This document shows positions 10,766-20,086 of a DNA stretch of 64,000 bases, in pieces. Numbering within the stretch: the stretch's first letter is position 1; each line of letters begins with the position of its first letter. The DNA is from Locusta migratoria (Eukaryota > Arthropoda > Insecta > Orthoptera > Acrididae): contig CM048746.1 in NCBI GenBank assembly GCA_026315105.1, positions 644,368,898 through 644,432,897 on the forward strand, given 5' to 3'. The position numbers and the translations under genes were made by a program. The notes beneath the pieces were generated by a model. The model was not told where the DNA came from, searched no databases, and saw nothing but the letters and a program-made list of their open reading frames with translations.

Positions 10766-10772
10766 ACAGGCT

Positions 10773-11213
10773 TTGGCAGATTTCCAGAAGAGTGACAGTG
10801 ATAATGAATCGTTTTTTGGAAACGAGGATGATTCTGATTCTGATGAAGATATGACAGCAGAAGATGTGCAGGTTGTAGGTGAAGTTAGTGGGTGTGACTG
10901 TGAAGAAGATGATAATTGCATTCAAGTAACTAGTGCATCTAATTTTGTGTCTAGAAGTGGAGAGATAACATATAATACCGTACCACCTGATTTGCGCAAG
11001 TAGGTTTCAAGGAATGTAATACTTGAAACTGCGCATATTCCACGTCACCTTAGACCACAATTACAGACAAGGGCAGACTATTTCAGACTTTTTATCAACA
11101 ATCACGTGCAAGGTGTAATAGTAATGCATACCAATATTCATTCAAAAGATAATAAAATAATGTACCCAACTCTTGAATTCTGGATTGAACTGGTTGACAC
11201 CGACAGCAAGTAG
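10773..11213 (+). pseudogene. piggyBac-like transposase N-terminal fragment
   Basis: One frame of 147 codons with a single internal TAG at 11001-11003. It opens with an acidic segment (SDSDNESFFGNEDDSDSDED), followed by SRSGEITYNTVPPDLRK, the stop, and VSRNVILETAHIPRHL, then RADYFRLFINNHVQGVIV. An acidic N-terminus followed by a G-x-I-x-(Y/W) strand, P-P-x, an N-I-V-like strand and an F-x-L-F-x-x-x-x-x-x-x-I-V helix is the order I associate with piggyBac family transposases, where the helix precedes the catalytic domain. The catalytic aspartates are not present; the sequence stops matching after 11213. It is a dead fragment. The family call is by pattern only, so moderate confidence. Confidence 0.5.
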
Positions 11214-11438
11214 GAGCGTGTTTGTAATAAAATTCCATGTATATTATATTACACATATTACTAACTGCGAAGAAGTACCAGGTCTACCAACTTAATTTTC
11301 ATACTGAGGTGACAAATAGAATTTTGAACCTCTACCTACAATACGACTGTGAAAATCAAGACGTAATCTACAGCTTAAAAGTCGCAAGCTTAAGCCAAAT
11401 ATAAAACGAAGTCAAGACAACTGTCACCAAACAAAACC

Positions 11439-12210
11439 AGCTGTCCCTTACTGTTCGCGGATGATGCTGTGGTTTATCGGTTAGTGCAGTCAACAGAGGA
11501 TCTAAAGCAACTACAAAGCGATTTAGACAAAATTTCTACATGGTGCGAAAATTGGCAATTGACACTAAATAAAGAAAAGTGTGAAGTAATGAGCACTAAA
11601 AGAAATCCGCTGAACTTCAATTACGCGATAAATCAGTCAAACCTTAAGGTCGTAAATTCTATCAAATACCTAGGAGTTACAATTACGAACAACTTTGACT
11701 GAAGAGAACACAGAAAATATCGTAGGGAAGGCGAATCAAAGGTTAAGTTTCATTGGCAGAACGCTTCTAAGGGAGTAGTGTTGCCCCTTGTGGGTCCCTC
11801 ACTAGGTGGGACTGACGGAAGACATTGAGAAGGTTCAGAGAAGGGCAGCTCTTTTTGTTTTATCTAGTTACGGGGGGGGGGGGGCGAGCGTCAGAGAAAT
11901 GTTGCACGAATTGGGGTGGAAATCATTAAAAGAAAGACGTTATTCGTTGCGGCATGATCTGTTTACGAAGTTTCAATCACCGACATTTACTTCTGAATGT
12001 GAAAATATTTTGCTAGCACCCACCTACTTAGGGAGACATGACCATCCCAATAAAATAAGAGAAATCGGATCGAAAACGGAACGATTTAGGCGTTCTTTCT
12101 TCCCGCCCGCTATTGGAGAATGGAACGGTAGAGAAAAGTTATGAAAGTGGTTAATGAACCCTCTGCCAGGCAGTTAAATGTGATTTGCAGAGTATCTATG
12201 TAGATGTAGA
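11439..12210 (+). pseudogene. CR1-type LINE (family CR1a), 5'-truncated, frameshifted
   Basis: The copy starts at the RT active site (CTGTTCGCGGATGATGCTGT, FADDAV) and runs to the 3' end GAGTATCTATGTAGATGTAGA, the family terminus. Coding blocks in order are LDKISTWCENWQLTLNKEKC, KYLGVTITNNFD, then after frameshifts GLTEDIEKVQRRAA, a glycine run encoded by 13 G residues at 11872-11884, SVREMLHELGWKSLKERR, and FFPPAIGEWNGREKL. An in-frame stop (TGA) replaces the codon after NNFD at 11700, and the segment after RTLLR is deleted compared with the 20 kb copy. Nonfunctional. Confidence 0.88.
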
Positions 12211-12224
12211 TTTACTCTTAATTA

Positions 12225-13097
12225 ACCCAATCGCTGGTTCCCAAGCTTTGCTAAGATTATAGCCACAGTCACGGTTTACGAGGTCGTCACTTGTGCGAAT
12301 TTCAATGGCCTCTCTAACGACGCAGTCCCAGTATCTCGACGTCTGTACCAGAATCCTAGTGCGCTCATACTCCATCGCATGATTCTCTGACAAACAATGT
12401 TCAGCGACCGCCGACTTGCTCGGATACATCAATCGTGTGTGCCTCTGGTGTTCAACGCATCGATCCTCGACGGTACGCATCGTCTGTCCAATATATGACT
12501 TTCCACACTGACACGGAATCTGGTACACGTCGGCCTTCCTCAAACCGAGATCATCTTTGGCGCTCCCCAACAGTGCACTAATTTTATTCGGCGGGCAAAA
12601 GACAGTTCCAATCTGGTGTTTTTTCAAACATGCGGGCGACCTTTCCCGAGAGTGCGCCGGTATATGGAACGAACGCCGTGCCTACATCCTCCCTCGTGTT
12701 TTCATCAGTTTCCACAGGTTGTTATGTAGTGGTTGGGCGGAGAGCCCGCTGAATCTGCCACTCTGAGTACCAATTGTTTCGAAATACAGTTCTCAGGTGT
12801 TCCAATTCCTGTGGTAGACTCTCTGCGTCGGAAAAAATGTTCAAATGTTTGTAAATCTATCGGACCAAACTGCGTGGTCATCAGTCCGTAGCTTACAAAC
12901 TACTTAAACCTAGGTAAACTAATCTAAGGACAAACACACACACCCATGCCCCAGGGAGGACTCGGACCTCCACGGCGAGCAACCGCGCGCTCCGCAGCGA
13001 GACGCTTTAGACCGCTCGGCTACTCCACCGCGGCTCTGCGTCGGAGATAGTGCGCGCCCTATGTACTAGAGTTTTAAGTACCCCATTCCTCTGTGAT
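12225..13097 (-). pseudogene. Penelope-like element (PLE1) RT-endonuclease linker and GIY-YIG endonuclease
   Basis: On the minus strand the order is PSQRNGVLKTLVHRARTIS, DAE, (SINE B), ESLPQELEHLRTVFRNN, then GTAFVPYTGALSGKVARM, IGTVFCPPNKISALLGSAKD, and the endonuclease: VYQIPCQCGKSYIGQTMR, a distal EHQRHTR, SAVAEHCLSENH and REAIEIRTSDD. Penelope-like elements carry a C-terminal GIY-YIG nuclease with a C-x-C and H-x-H cluster; here VYQ...YIG, R, EH..H and E are all visible. There is a stop near PTTT and a frameshift before KKHQIG. The RT core itself is not in this piece. The B SINE interrupts it between 12833 and 13033. Confidence 0.85.
12833..13033 (-). mobile_element. SINE family B inserted in PLE1
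   Basis: Full copy in reverse: tail AAAAATGTTCAAATGTTTGT, hairpin ATCGGACCAAACTGCG and GGTCATCAGTCCGTAG, head ending CTCGGCTACTCCACCGCGG. The 12-bp target duplication CTCTGCGTCGGA is perfect (12821-12832 and 13034-13045) and lies in the coding sequence of PLE1. Confidence 0.92.
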
Positions 13098-13352
13098 GGG
13101 TAAACTAACCTAAGGACAAATACACAGCCGGCCGCGGTGGCCGAGGAGACTGAGGCGTTCCAGTCACGGTCTGCACGGCCACTACGGTCGGGGGTTCGAA
13201 TCCCCCGTCGGGCGTGGATATTTGTGCCGTCCTTAGTTGTAAGTAGTTTGTAAGTTTAGGGACTGATGACCCCGTAGTTAAGCACCATAGACTCTACAAA
13301 CATTTGAACATTTGACAAAACACACACACACACCCATGCCCCCAGGGAGGAC
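13098..13352 (-). mobile_element. SINE family B fragment, itself split by a SINE A
   Basis: Bases 13098-13126 (GTAAACTAACCTAAGGACAA) and 13315-13352 (CACACACCCATGCC, CCAGGGAGGACTC) are the linker and T-arm of a reverse family B copy. The head beyond GGACTC is missing and the sequence passes straight into the 13353 repeat. Confidence 0.7.
13127..13314 (+). mobile_element. SINE family A inside SINE B fragment
   Basis: Complete head GCCGGCCGCGGTGGCCGAGG and tail ending ACAAACATTTGAACATTT. Flanking GACAAATACACA and GACAAAACACACA are a probable target duplication, blurred by the CA-rich linker. Confidence 0.88.
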
Positions 13353-13477
13353 TCAAACTCGTGTAACGCAACCTGTACGCGTAATAACGTAGACCGAGGT
13401 ACCTGAAGATGACGACTGCGTCCGTCGCCGAAACGTTGTGCATAAAGTGGTGGCTGCACACCGCACGCCACTAATCG
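13353..13477 (+). repeat. dispersed repeat with hammerhead-like motif, copy 2
   Basis: Second copy of the 10138 repeat, same orientation, about 90 percent identical by eye. CTGAAGA at 13403-13409 and GAAAC at 13430-13434 flank a hairpin with GACGAC and GTCGCC arms (one mismatch). Confidence 0.7.
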
Positions 13478-14197
13478 GTCGGGGAAAGATAACGCGGGAG
13501 ATGGGGAGTTGTCGCTTGGCGACGCGGCGGTCTGCACAGTGGAACAGCGGCGCGGCCCGGCCTCTGTGTGAGCGGCTCCCGGGCCCGCACGCGCGCTGCC
13601 CTCCAACCCCGGCGCGTTAAACAAACGCAATAAATTTATGAGCAGCTCGTGCCCGCGCTACTCCCACATTCGGATAGCACTCCGAGTCGTTTCGCAATAA
13701 TAATTCATCTCGGAGTCGTGACGCGATAAATCTGTCCCCCTGCCCTGCGAACACACGCACACACGCACACTCTGACACGCGCTCTTCTTATGGGAGATAA
13801 AACGACGCCACTCACCCGGTAATAACTCCGGACAGCCCCCTCGTAAATTTCGGAAGTGGTCCTCACGTCGCAATGAGACAAATGACACTTCCTCTGCACG
13901 GCGGCCTGTCTGTTCGGATCACCGTTCCTTTTTCACTCGACGAATAATAAAAAAAGGGGACATCGAATGTCCATAAATTCATGGGAGCCACTTTATAGCC
14001 ACGTGTTTCAGAGGGAGGGACCAATTCTCCCTCTTCGTTGTCAAATTATTCGTTTTCAGTTGCTTTAAAATCGCGAAACAGGACGTAATTGTAATTATAC
14101 GGAGTGAGGCCTTTAGGTTTTTCGGAATATTTGTAAAAAAATAGAAATCGGACGTTAAAAAAATGTAATAAAGACGTCCATCCATTAACATAAAGCT
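13478..14197. other. GC-rich start, then no recognised feature
   Basis: Bases 13480-13620 are GC-rich; 13740-13775 has ACACACGCACAC repeats. No gene or known repeat supported. Confidence 0.35.
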
Positions 14198-14312
14198 CGG
14201 CCGCGGTGGAGTTCCCGAGTGCTCTAAGGCGCCTTCCTGCGGAGCGCGCGGTTGCTCGCCGCCGGAGGTTCGAGTCCTCCCTGAGGCATGGGTGTCTGTG
14301 TTCTCCTCAAGT
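14198..14312 (+). mobile_element. SINE family B head only
   Basis: Head CTCGGCCGCGGTGGAGTTCC through B-box GGTTCGAGTCCTCCC and GGCATGGGTGTCTGTG, ending where the tail should begin. Truncated at the 3' side, unlike normal 5' truncation. Confidence 0.8.
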
Positions 14313-14362
14313 TATCGCAATTAAGTTTCCGCTCCAGTTGTCACAATGTAAAAATGTCCGAA

Positions 14363-14400
14363 CGACGTGTTTCGGGTCTACATAAACCCATTCTCAAGTT
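14363..14400 (-). repeat. degenerate hammerhead-like hairpin
   Basis: Minus strand reads TTGAGAATGGG, loop, GACCCGAAACACG: a GGGT(T)/(G)ACCC hairpin before GAAAC. The first box is TTGAGAA instead of CTGANGA. Flanking sequence to about 14475 matches nothing else here. Confidence 0.45.
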
Positions 14401-14926
14401 CTAAAAAGAAGGAAGCCAAGGAAAACGTAAATTAAAACGAAGACATTAAGACTTTAAATACGATCCATGTCAATATAACAAAGTATGTTCATCCTAGACT
14501 GGCTTGCCTTGAATTCCAAAACATATCTGACCTAAGGCAACGTCAAGCGTAAAATATTTGTGGTATATGCGCAATATCAACAGATAAACATTCCTCACAG
14601 CATAACATCTTGCTAGTTGGAGGCACAGTTGTGGACTGCTAACTATAATGGTTTTGAGAAATTTTTTTGTTCTTTCACCAGTAAAATTTAACTTTTTAGT
14701 ACATTAATTATTATAAAACAGTTGATGATAGTTTTGTGGTTTTCAATTTACTTTTAATGATTTATTATCATCTTCAGTACAAGAAGACCAAATGTCACCT
14801 TTCTAACCACATTAGTTTATCAAATAATGGTACCTGAAAATAAAAAAATGTAGTTTTGAGAAAAATCAATTTAAAGTTTAGTATTGCAATTCTAGTACAG
14901 TTATTGATGAGAATTACTTACCACTA
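14401..14926. other. no recognised feature
   Basis: AT-rich; nothing supported. Confidence 0.35.
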
Positions 14927-15135
14927 CTATTTTCCTGCGCCATATTGAGCATCATCTGAATCATACTGATCTTCGTTTCTTCTCTTGGTCCCTCTTCTTT
15001 TCTGTCTAGCTTCTTTTGTGTATTTTAAATTAGCAATATCGGCCTTGCGGATTCTCTCTTTATCTATTTGCACCAAGGATTTGGCAGTATTTTCATTAGA
15101 TTGTACGCCCAATAATTCCAGAGGAATTTTAATTT
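14927..15135 (-). pseudogene. unrecognised coding-like fragment, possibly a transposase C-terminus
   Basis: The minus-strand frame reads IPLELLGVQSNENTAKSL, then DKERIRKADIANLKYTKEA, a basic run RQKRRGTKRRN and an acidic end EDQYDSDDAQYGAGK before the stop. A basic helix followed by a short acidic tail ending in YGAG resembles the C-terminal end of some insect transposase-like proteins (Mutator-type), but I cannot confirm this. Upstream sequence has stops, so if real it is a fragment. A chance frame remains possible, although the amino acid composition is protein-like. Confidence 0.3.
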
Positions 15136-15517
15136 AGGCGAGAATTTCTTTATTCGCAGCAGTTCTATGAAAACACGCGGGATCAACGAAAATACAAATC
15201 AAGACGTACTTCTCTCACAACAAACTTCACCAACTTCAACGAATAACGTTCGAAAACAATAACAAACACGATCGGAACAAAAAGTATCGATAGTAGATAC
15301 AGGGTAGGAAACTTCGAAGCGATAAAAAATAGAATCATGAAATAATATACAAGGAGTAAAAGAATGCTGTGTGCATTTTCTCCGCATGGCGGAAAACGGA
15401 AGGCGTGGACAGATTGCACAGAGCGTCAAAAAACCATCATAACTCTCGAAAAAATAGTCGGAATTAAATAAAAACAAAGATTGTTTCACGCAGGAAATAC
15501 CAGGCATTTGAAATATG
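15136..15517. other. no recognised feature
   Basis: Two overlapping minus-strand frames (15183-15507) lack motifs. Confidence 0.35.
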
Positions 15518-15529
15518 CTAAAATCTAAG

Positions 15530-15780
15530 GAAGGAAGGAATCTTAGGGTTTAACGTCCCGTCGACAGCGTGGTCATTAAAGACAGAGCTAACGCTCGGGT
15601 TTGTTTAAGGATGAGGGAAGGAAATCGCCCGTGCCCTTTGAAAGGAACCATCCCGGAATTTGCCTGGAGTGATTTAGGGAAGTCACGGAAAATCTAAAGC
15701 TGGATGGCCGGAAGTGGATTTGAACCACCATCCTTCCGAATACGAGTCCAGTGCGTTACCACTGCGCCACCTCGCTCGGT
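15530..15780 (-). mobile_element. SINE family F, full length
   Basis: This 251-bp tRNA-derived SINE in reverse has a tail with TTAACGTCCCGTCGACAGCG, CTTTGAAAGGAACCATCCCG, GTGATTTAGGGAAGTCACGG and a tRNA-like head with GGATTTGAACCACC (B-box complement) ending CGCCACCTCGCTCGGT. The perfect 12-bp duplication GCTAAAATCTAA flanks it (15518-15529, 15781-15792). A tail fragment of the same family is at 40632. Confidence 0.9.
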
Positions 15781-15835
15781 GCTAAAATCTAAAATTCGAA
15801 TTTTTGAGCGCAGTTGCCTTCCGTCTCTCCTTAAT

Positions 15836-15968
15836 GGCTGTACTGCTTGCCTAGACAGCAAGTGGTCCCGAGTTGGAATCCCGGCCGCGGCACAGATTTT
15901 AATCCGATGCCTGCCTGTCCTTGAGTATAATGTGGTTGGCAGCCTGCCAGTGTTTGTCGGGAGTAATT
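15836..15968 (+). mobile_element. tRNA-like SINE, degenerate
   Basis: GCTTGCCTAGACAGCAAGTG (anticodon arm), GTCCCGAGTTGGAATCCCGG (T arm) and CACAGATTTTAATCC tail. Same overall plan as the tRNA-like unit at 9885. No TSD found. Confidence 0.55.
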
Positions 15969-16393
15969 AGCTGGCCTGTTGCAGGCTGTTGGGGGTGATC
16001 CAGTAGAGTGTGTCACCGGCGTGGCTCTGCCCGACAGACTACAAGGCAGCAGGAGAGGGGGGGAGGGGGGGCTCGCATGCTCTTCAGAGGCTGAGTGCTC
16101 GCTCGTCGCAGCCTTTGATCCAATTTCTGACGTGAGATGGAGGGCGGGGCGACGGCTTCCGGCCGCGGGGGGGGGGGGGGAGCAGGCGAGGCATTGTTCG
16201 CCGACAGCGCACGCCTCGACAACACCGCCACTGCCGTCTGCTGGCCTCGCCTGCTAGCGCACTGTGCTAATCATACTACTGTACTAAAACTTCTGTAACT
16301 CACACTCAACATAGAGTATCTACACCGCCAAATTTCGGGGGAAAAAAAAGATATAAGGAACTCATAGATCAATGGGGCGATCTATAATTGTTT
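15969..16393. other. G-rich low-complexity region, no gene
   Basis: Contains GGGGGAGGGGGG and a 14-base G run near 16167. Short open frames here are GC artefacts. Confidence 0.45.
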
Positions 16394-17338
16394 AATAATG
16401 ATTTTGCAGCCAAGATCGCATTTTTCATTTATTAAGTTACCGGTTTCGGCGTGCTCGACGCCATATTCAAACCTATTATACAAAGTTTAACAAGTGATGT
16501 GTATACATGATTGCCAAGACACTACCTATATACAATTACATGGTTACATACCAGTCGTAATTTACATAACTTCACGACATTTTTATATACTAAAAGAGTA
16601 CATCCAGGTTGAGGTACCACAAAACATAAAATTACTAGTCACAAATAAAATGTATACATCCATCTTCTAATGGTCTAGTCACAAATAAAATATATACATC
16701 CATCTTCTAATGGTTCTGCAGCGAGGTACTTCAAAGTCTAAGTTCAACATTAATTGAAGTTCAGTATAACACTAACTGTTAGTGTTATACTGAACTTCAA
16801 TTAATATTGAACTTAGACTTTGCCGGCCGCGGTGGCCGCCGAGGAGACTGAGGCGCTTCAGTCACGGTCTGCACGGCTACTACGGTCGGGGCTTCGAATC
16901 CCCCCTCGGGCATGGATATTTGTGCCGTCCTAGTTCGTAAGTAGTTCATAAGTAGTTTGTAAGTTTAGGGACTGATGACCCCGTAGTTAAGTCCCATAAG
17001 CTTTACAAACATTTGAACATTTTGAACTTAGACTTTGAAGTACCTTGCTTCAGAACCATTAGAAGATGGATGTATATATTTTATTTGTGACTAGTAATTT
17101 TATGTTTGGTGATACTTCAACCTGGATGTACTCTTTTACTATATAAAAAATGTCGTGAAGTTATGTAAATTACGACAGGTATGTAACCATGTAATTGTAT
17201 ATAGGTAGTGTCTTAGTAATCATGTATACATATCACTTGTTAAACTTTGTATAATAGGTCTGAAGATGGTGTCGAGCACACCGAAACCAATAACTTAATA
17301 AATGAATAATGCGATCTTGGCTGCAAAATCATTATTAC
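16394..17338. repeat. large near-perfect inverted repeat (fold-back), ~380-bp arms
   Basis: The left arm (16394-16776) and right arm (16778-17338, minus the SINE) are reverse complements, meeting at AACACTAAC-T-GTTAGTGTT with a one-base loop. Outer ends are AATAATGATTTTGCAGCC and GGCTGCAAAATCATTATT. The left arm carries an extra 43-bp tandem duplication (CTAGTCACAAATAAAAT units at 16637 and 16676) absent from the right. Each arm has GAAACC plus hairpin: right arm CTGAAGATGGTGTCGAGC (17260 onward), left arm decayed to TTGAATA. No coding. A Penelope-like or other retroelement-derived head-to-head duplication is possible. Confidence 0.88.
16823..17021 (+). mobile_element. SINE family A in right arm of fold-back
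   Basis: Complete copy with a perfect 16-bp duplication TTGAACTTAGACTTTG (16807-16822, 17022-17037). Because only the right arm carries it, the SINE landed after the inverted duplication formed. Confidence 0.93.
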
Positions 17339-17439
17339 AAAAAAAAAGATTGAGACGAATTACCACAGATGGTTCTAGAATTGCTGTATCGACAGGAGCC
17401 GCAATTTTTCTATGACCAGGCAGTGTACGGGAAATCTTT

Positions 17440-18530
17440 CAGATGCCCGGCCACAGTTCACCAGACGTTTTCAGTTCGTGAGAGATCTGGAGAATGTGCT
17501 GGCCAGGGCAGCAGTCGAACATTTCCCGTATCCAGAAAGGCCCGTACAGGACCTGCAACATGCGGTCGTGTATTATCCTGCTGAATTGTAGACTTTCTCA
17601 GGGATCGAATGATGGGTAGAGCGACGGGTCATAACACTCCTGAAATTTAGCGGCCACTGTTGAAAGTGCCGTCGATGCGAACAAGAGGGGACCGAGACGT
17701 GTAACCAGTGGCACCCCATACCGTCACGCCGGGTGATACGCCAGTATGGCGATGACAATACACGCCTCCAATGTGCGTTCACCGCGATGTCGCCGAACAC
17801 GTACGCGACCATCATGATACTGTGAACAGAACCTGGATTCATCCGAAAAAATGACGTTTGCCATTCATGCACCCAGGCTGATCGTTGCGTACACCATTGC
17901 AGGCGCTCCTGTCTGTGATGCAGCGTCAAGGGTAACCTCAGCCGGGGTCTCCGAGATGATAGTCCATGCTGCAAACGTCATCGAACTATTCGTGCAGATG
18001 GTTGTCGTCTTGCGAACGTCCCCATCTGCTGACTCAGAAATCGAGACGTGGCTGCACGACCCGTTACAGTCATGCGGATAAGATGCCTGTCGTCGCGACT
18101 GCTAGTGATACGAAGTCGTTGGGATCCATCACGGCGTTCCGTATTGCCCTCCTGAACCCACCGATTCCATATTCTGCTAACAGTCGTTGGATCGCGACCA
18201 ACGCTAGCAGCAATGTCGCGGTACGGTAAATAGCAATCGTGATTGGCTACAATCCGACCTTTATCGGAAACGTGATGGTACGCATTTCTCCTCCTTACAC
18301 GAGGCATCGCAACAACGTTTCCGCAGTGCAACGCTGGTCATCTGCTGTTTGTGTGTTGGAAAATTTCCTCATGTCAGCACGTTGTAGGTGTCGCCACTGG
18401 CAGCACCTTGTGTGAATGGTCTGAAAAGCTAATCATTTGCATATCACATCATCATCGTCTTCCTGTCGGTGAAATTTCTCGTCTGTAGCTCGTCACCTTC
18501 GCGGTGTAGCAATTTTAATGGCCAGGAGTG
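17440..18530 (-). pseudogene. Tc1-like DNA transposon, copy 1, inactivated
   Basis: The outer end at 18530 reads, on the minus strand, CACTCCTGGCCATTAAAATT next to a TA. The transposase start MPRVRRRNAYHHVSDKGRIV (18304 downward) is followed by the paired helix-turn-helix region YRDIAASVGRDPTTVSRIWN and WVQEGNTERR, then GSQRLRITSSRDDRHL. A frameshift near 17975 separates it from LSSRRPRLRLPLTLHHRQER and further frameshifts scramble the catalytic part, although FSDESRF (the second-block catalytic D) is still legible near 17845 and FQQDNARPH-type sequence near 17570. The 3' third and right terminal repeat are missing, where the fold-back begins. Tc1/mariner transposases act by cut and paste into TA. 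Confidence 0.88.
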
Positions 18531-18581
18531 TACTTCTCCAACTTGGCAGCTGACAGCCTCCTAAGCGCTATATACTACCCG

Positions 18582-18786
18582 CGGCCGGCCGCGGTGGCCG
18601 TCGCTATTGCGGCGCTTCAGTCACGGTCTGCACGGCCACTACGGTCGGGGGTTCGAATCCCCCCTCGGGCATGGATATTTGTGCCGTCCTTAGTTGTAGC
18701 TAGTTCGTAAGTAGTTTGTAAGTTTAGGGACTGATGACCCCGTAGTTACGTCCCATAAGCTCTACACACATTTGAACATTTGAATT
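18582..18786 (+). mobile_element. SINE family A
   Basis: Full copy, head CGGCCGGCCGCGGTGGCCGT, tail ending CATTTGAACATTTGAATT. Target duplication TACTACCCG at 18573-18581 and 18787-18795. Confidence 0.92.
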
Positions 18787-18795
18787 TACTACCCG

Positions 18796-19919
18796 TGCCT
18801 CATCAGAGGTGGCTTGCAGGTGCAGACGTAGCTGAGTGTGGGTCGTGTTAGCCGGCTACTCATGACGTCACAGCGCGACTCATCGGCACGCTCTTGGCGT
18901 CTGGTCTATGCGGCGCATATGCGGCCCTGGCCAGCGACGTTCTCCAGGCAAATTACATCATTGTTTCCGATGGAGCCCCTGGGAAATCTCCACCGCGGAC
19001 ACTTTTTCACCCCCCCCCCCCTCCCCCGCAACAACCCCCTCGACTCCCTCCCCCGCCGTGCCACCACTGGCGCGTTCGATCGCTCACGTCGCTGCCTCGC
19101 TGCGTCATAATATATATCCGACATACCCACACGCTGTAATTAACATCGTTACGTGACACACAAGTGCTTTTCATTCGTTTCAGCTTTCGCCTCCCCCTTC
19201 CCCCTCCCCGTCGTGCCTCCCCAGGAAAGCCTCCCCCAATTTTTTTCCCACCCCCTCTCTTTCGGGAAGCACTCACAGTCCGACATGGCCGAACAATTAT
19301 TTCCGTGCCATAAATTGATTGCTCCGCCATTCCCTGTCGTCCGGGCATAATTATTATGGCAAACAAGTGAATTATCGAAGCTTTCGAGCTGTGAATTGGG
19401 AGCCCGCGCTAGTGTACTCCACCGTAAAAAAAGAAAAAAGAGAGAGGTCAGCTACAAACATAGAAACGCAACACGACGCGGCCGCGTATGAAATATTTTT
19501 ATATATAAAACAGTGCACCGCGTGGGGGGCAGTCGAAAGGGGGAGCGGACAGTGAAAAACAGCAGCGCGAAAGAAAAAAAAGAAGTCGGCCGACAGATGT
19601 GTCCGGGTTGGAACAAATTTGTCCCGACAAAACGCGATGAATTATGTCTGGCAGTAGCTGCTTCGGGGTGTATTAATAATCTGATCGAGAAAGAATGATA
19701 GGGCCACGGTCAGTGGCAGCCATAAATCAGCAAATTAATCAACAGCGCAGATGCGCGCCCGCTGCCCCACTATCCCACTATGCCGGCGCCGATTTATTAG
19801 GTATCACTGTGCGCAGGACCTCCCGCCCGCTTACCGATTTACGACTCTTTAAACAGTTTGCGGAGACGCGCGCGCGGAAACAGGGACGCTGTGTTTCGGC
19901 TCTCGGTCGCGCTACAGCT
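18796..19919. other. no gene; pyrimidine-rich and GC-rich blocks
   Basis: Bases 19007-19060 and 19190-19260 are C/T-rich; 19480-19920 is mixed GC-rich. Several overlapping open frames on both strands in 18838-19366 reflect the base bias and share no motif. Confidence 0.4.
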
Positions 19920-20086
19920 AGAATGTAGAGTTTTGGAGCAGATTCTCAGTTCGAATATAGTAAATTTTCTTGAAACGGAAAAGCTTCTTTCTATGAATCA
20001 GCACGGGTTTAGGAAACATAGTTCATTTGCAATTCAGCTGGCCCTTTTCTCACATGACATCTTGCGAGTCATGGATGAAGGGCAAC
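19920..20086 (+). pseudogene. CR1-type LINE family CR1b, first part
   Basis: Matches the CR1b copy at 60415-60572: GATTCTCAGTTCGAATATAG, NQHGFRKHSS and FSHDILRVMDEGQ (fingers/palm region of RT). It stops at GGGCAAC, where CR1a sequence takes over; it resumes at 21005. Confidence 0.85.
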
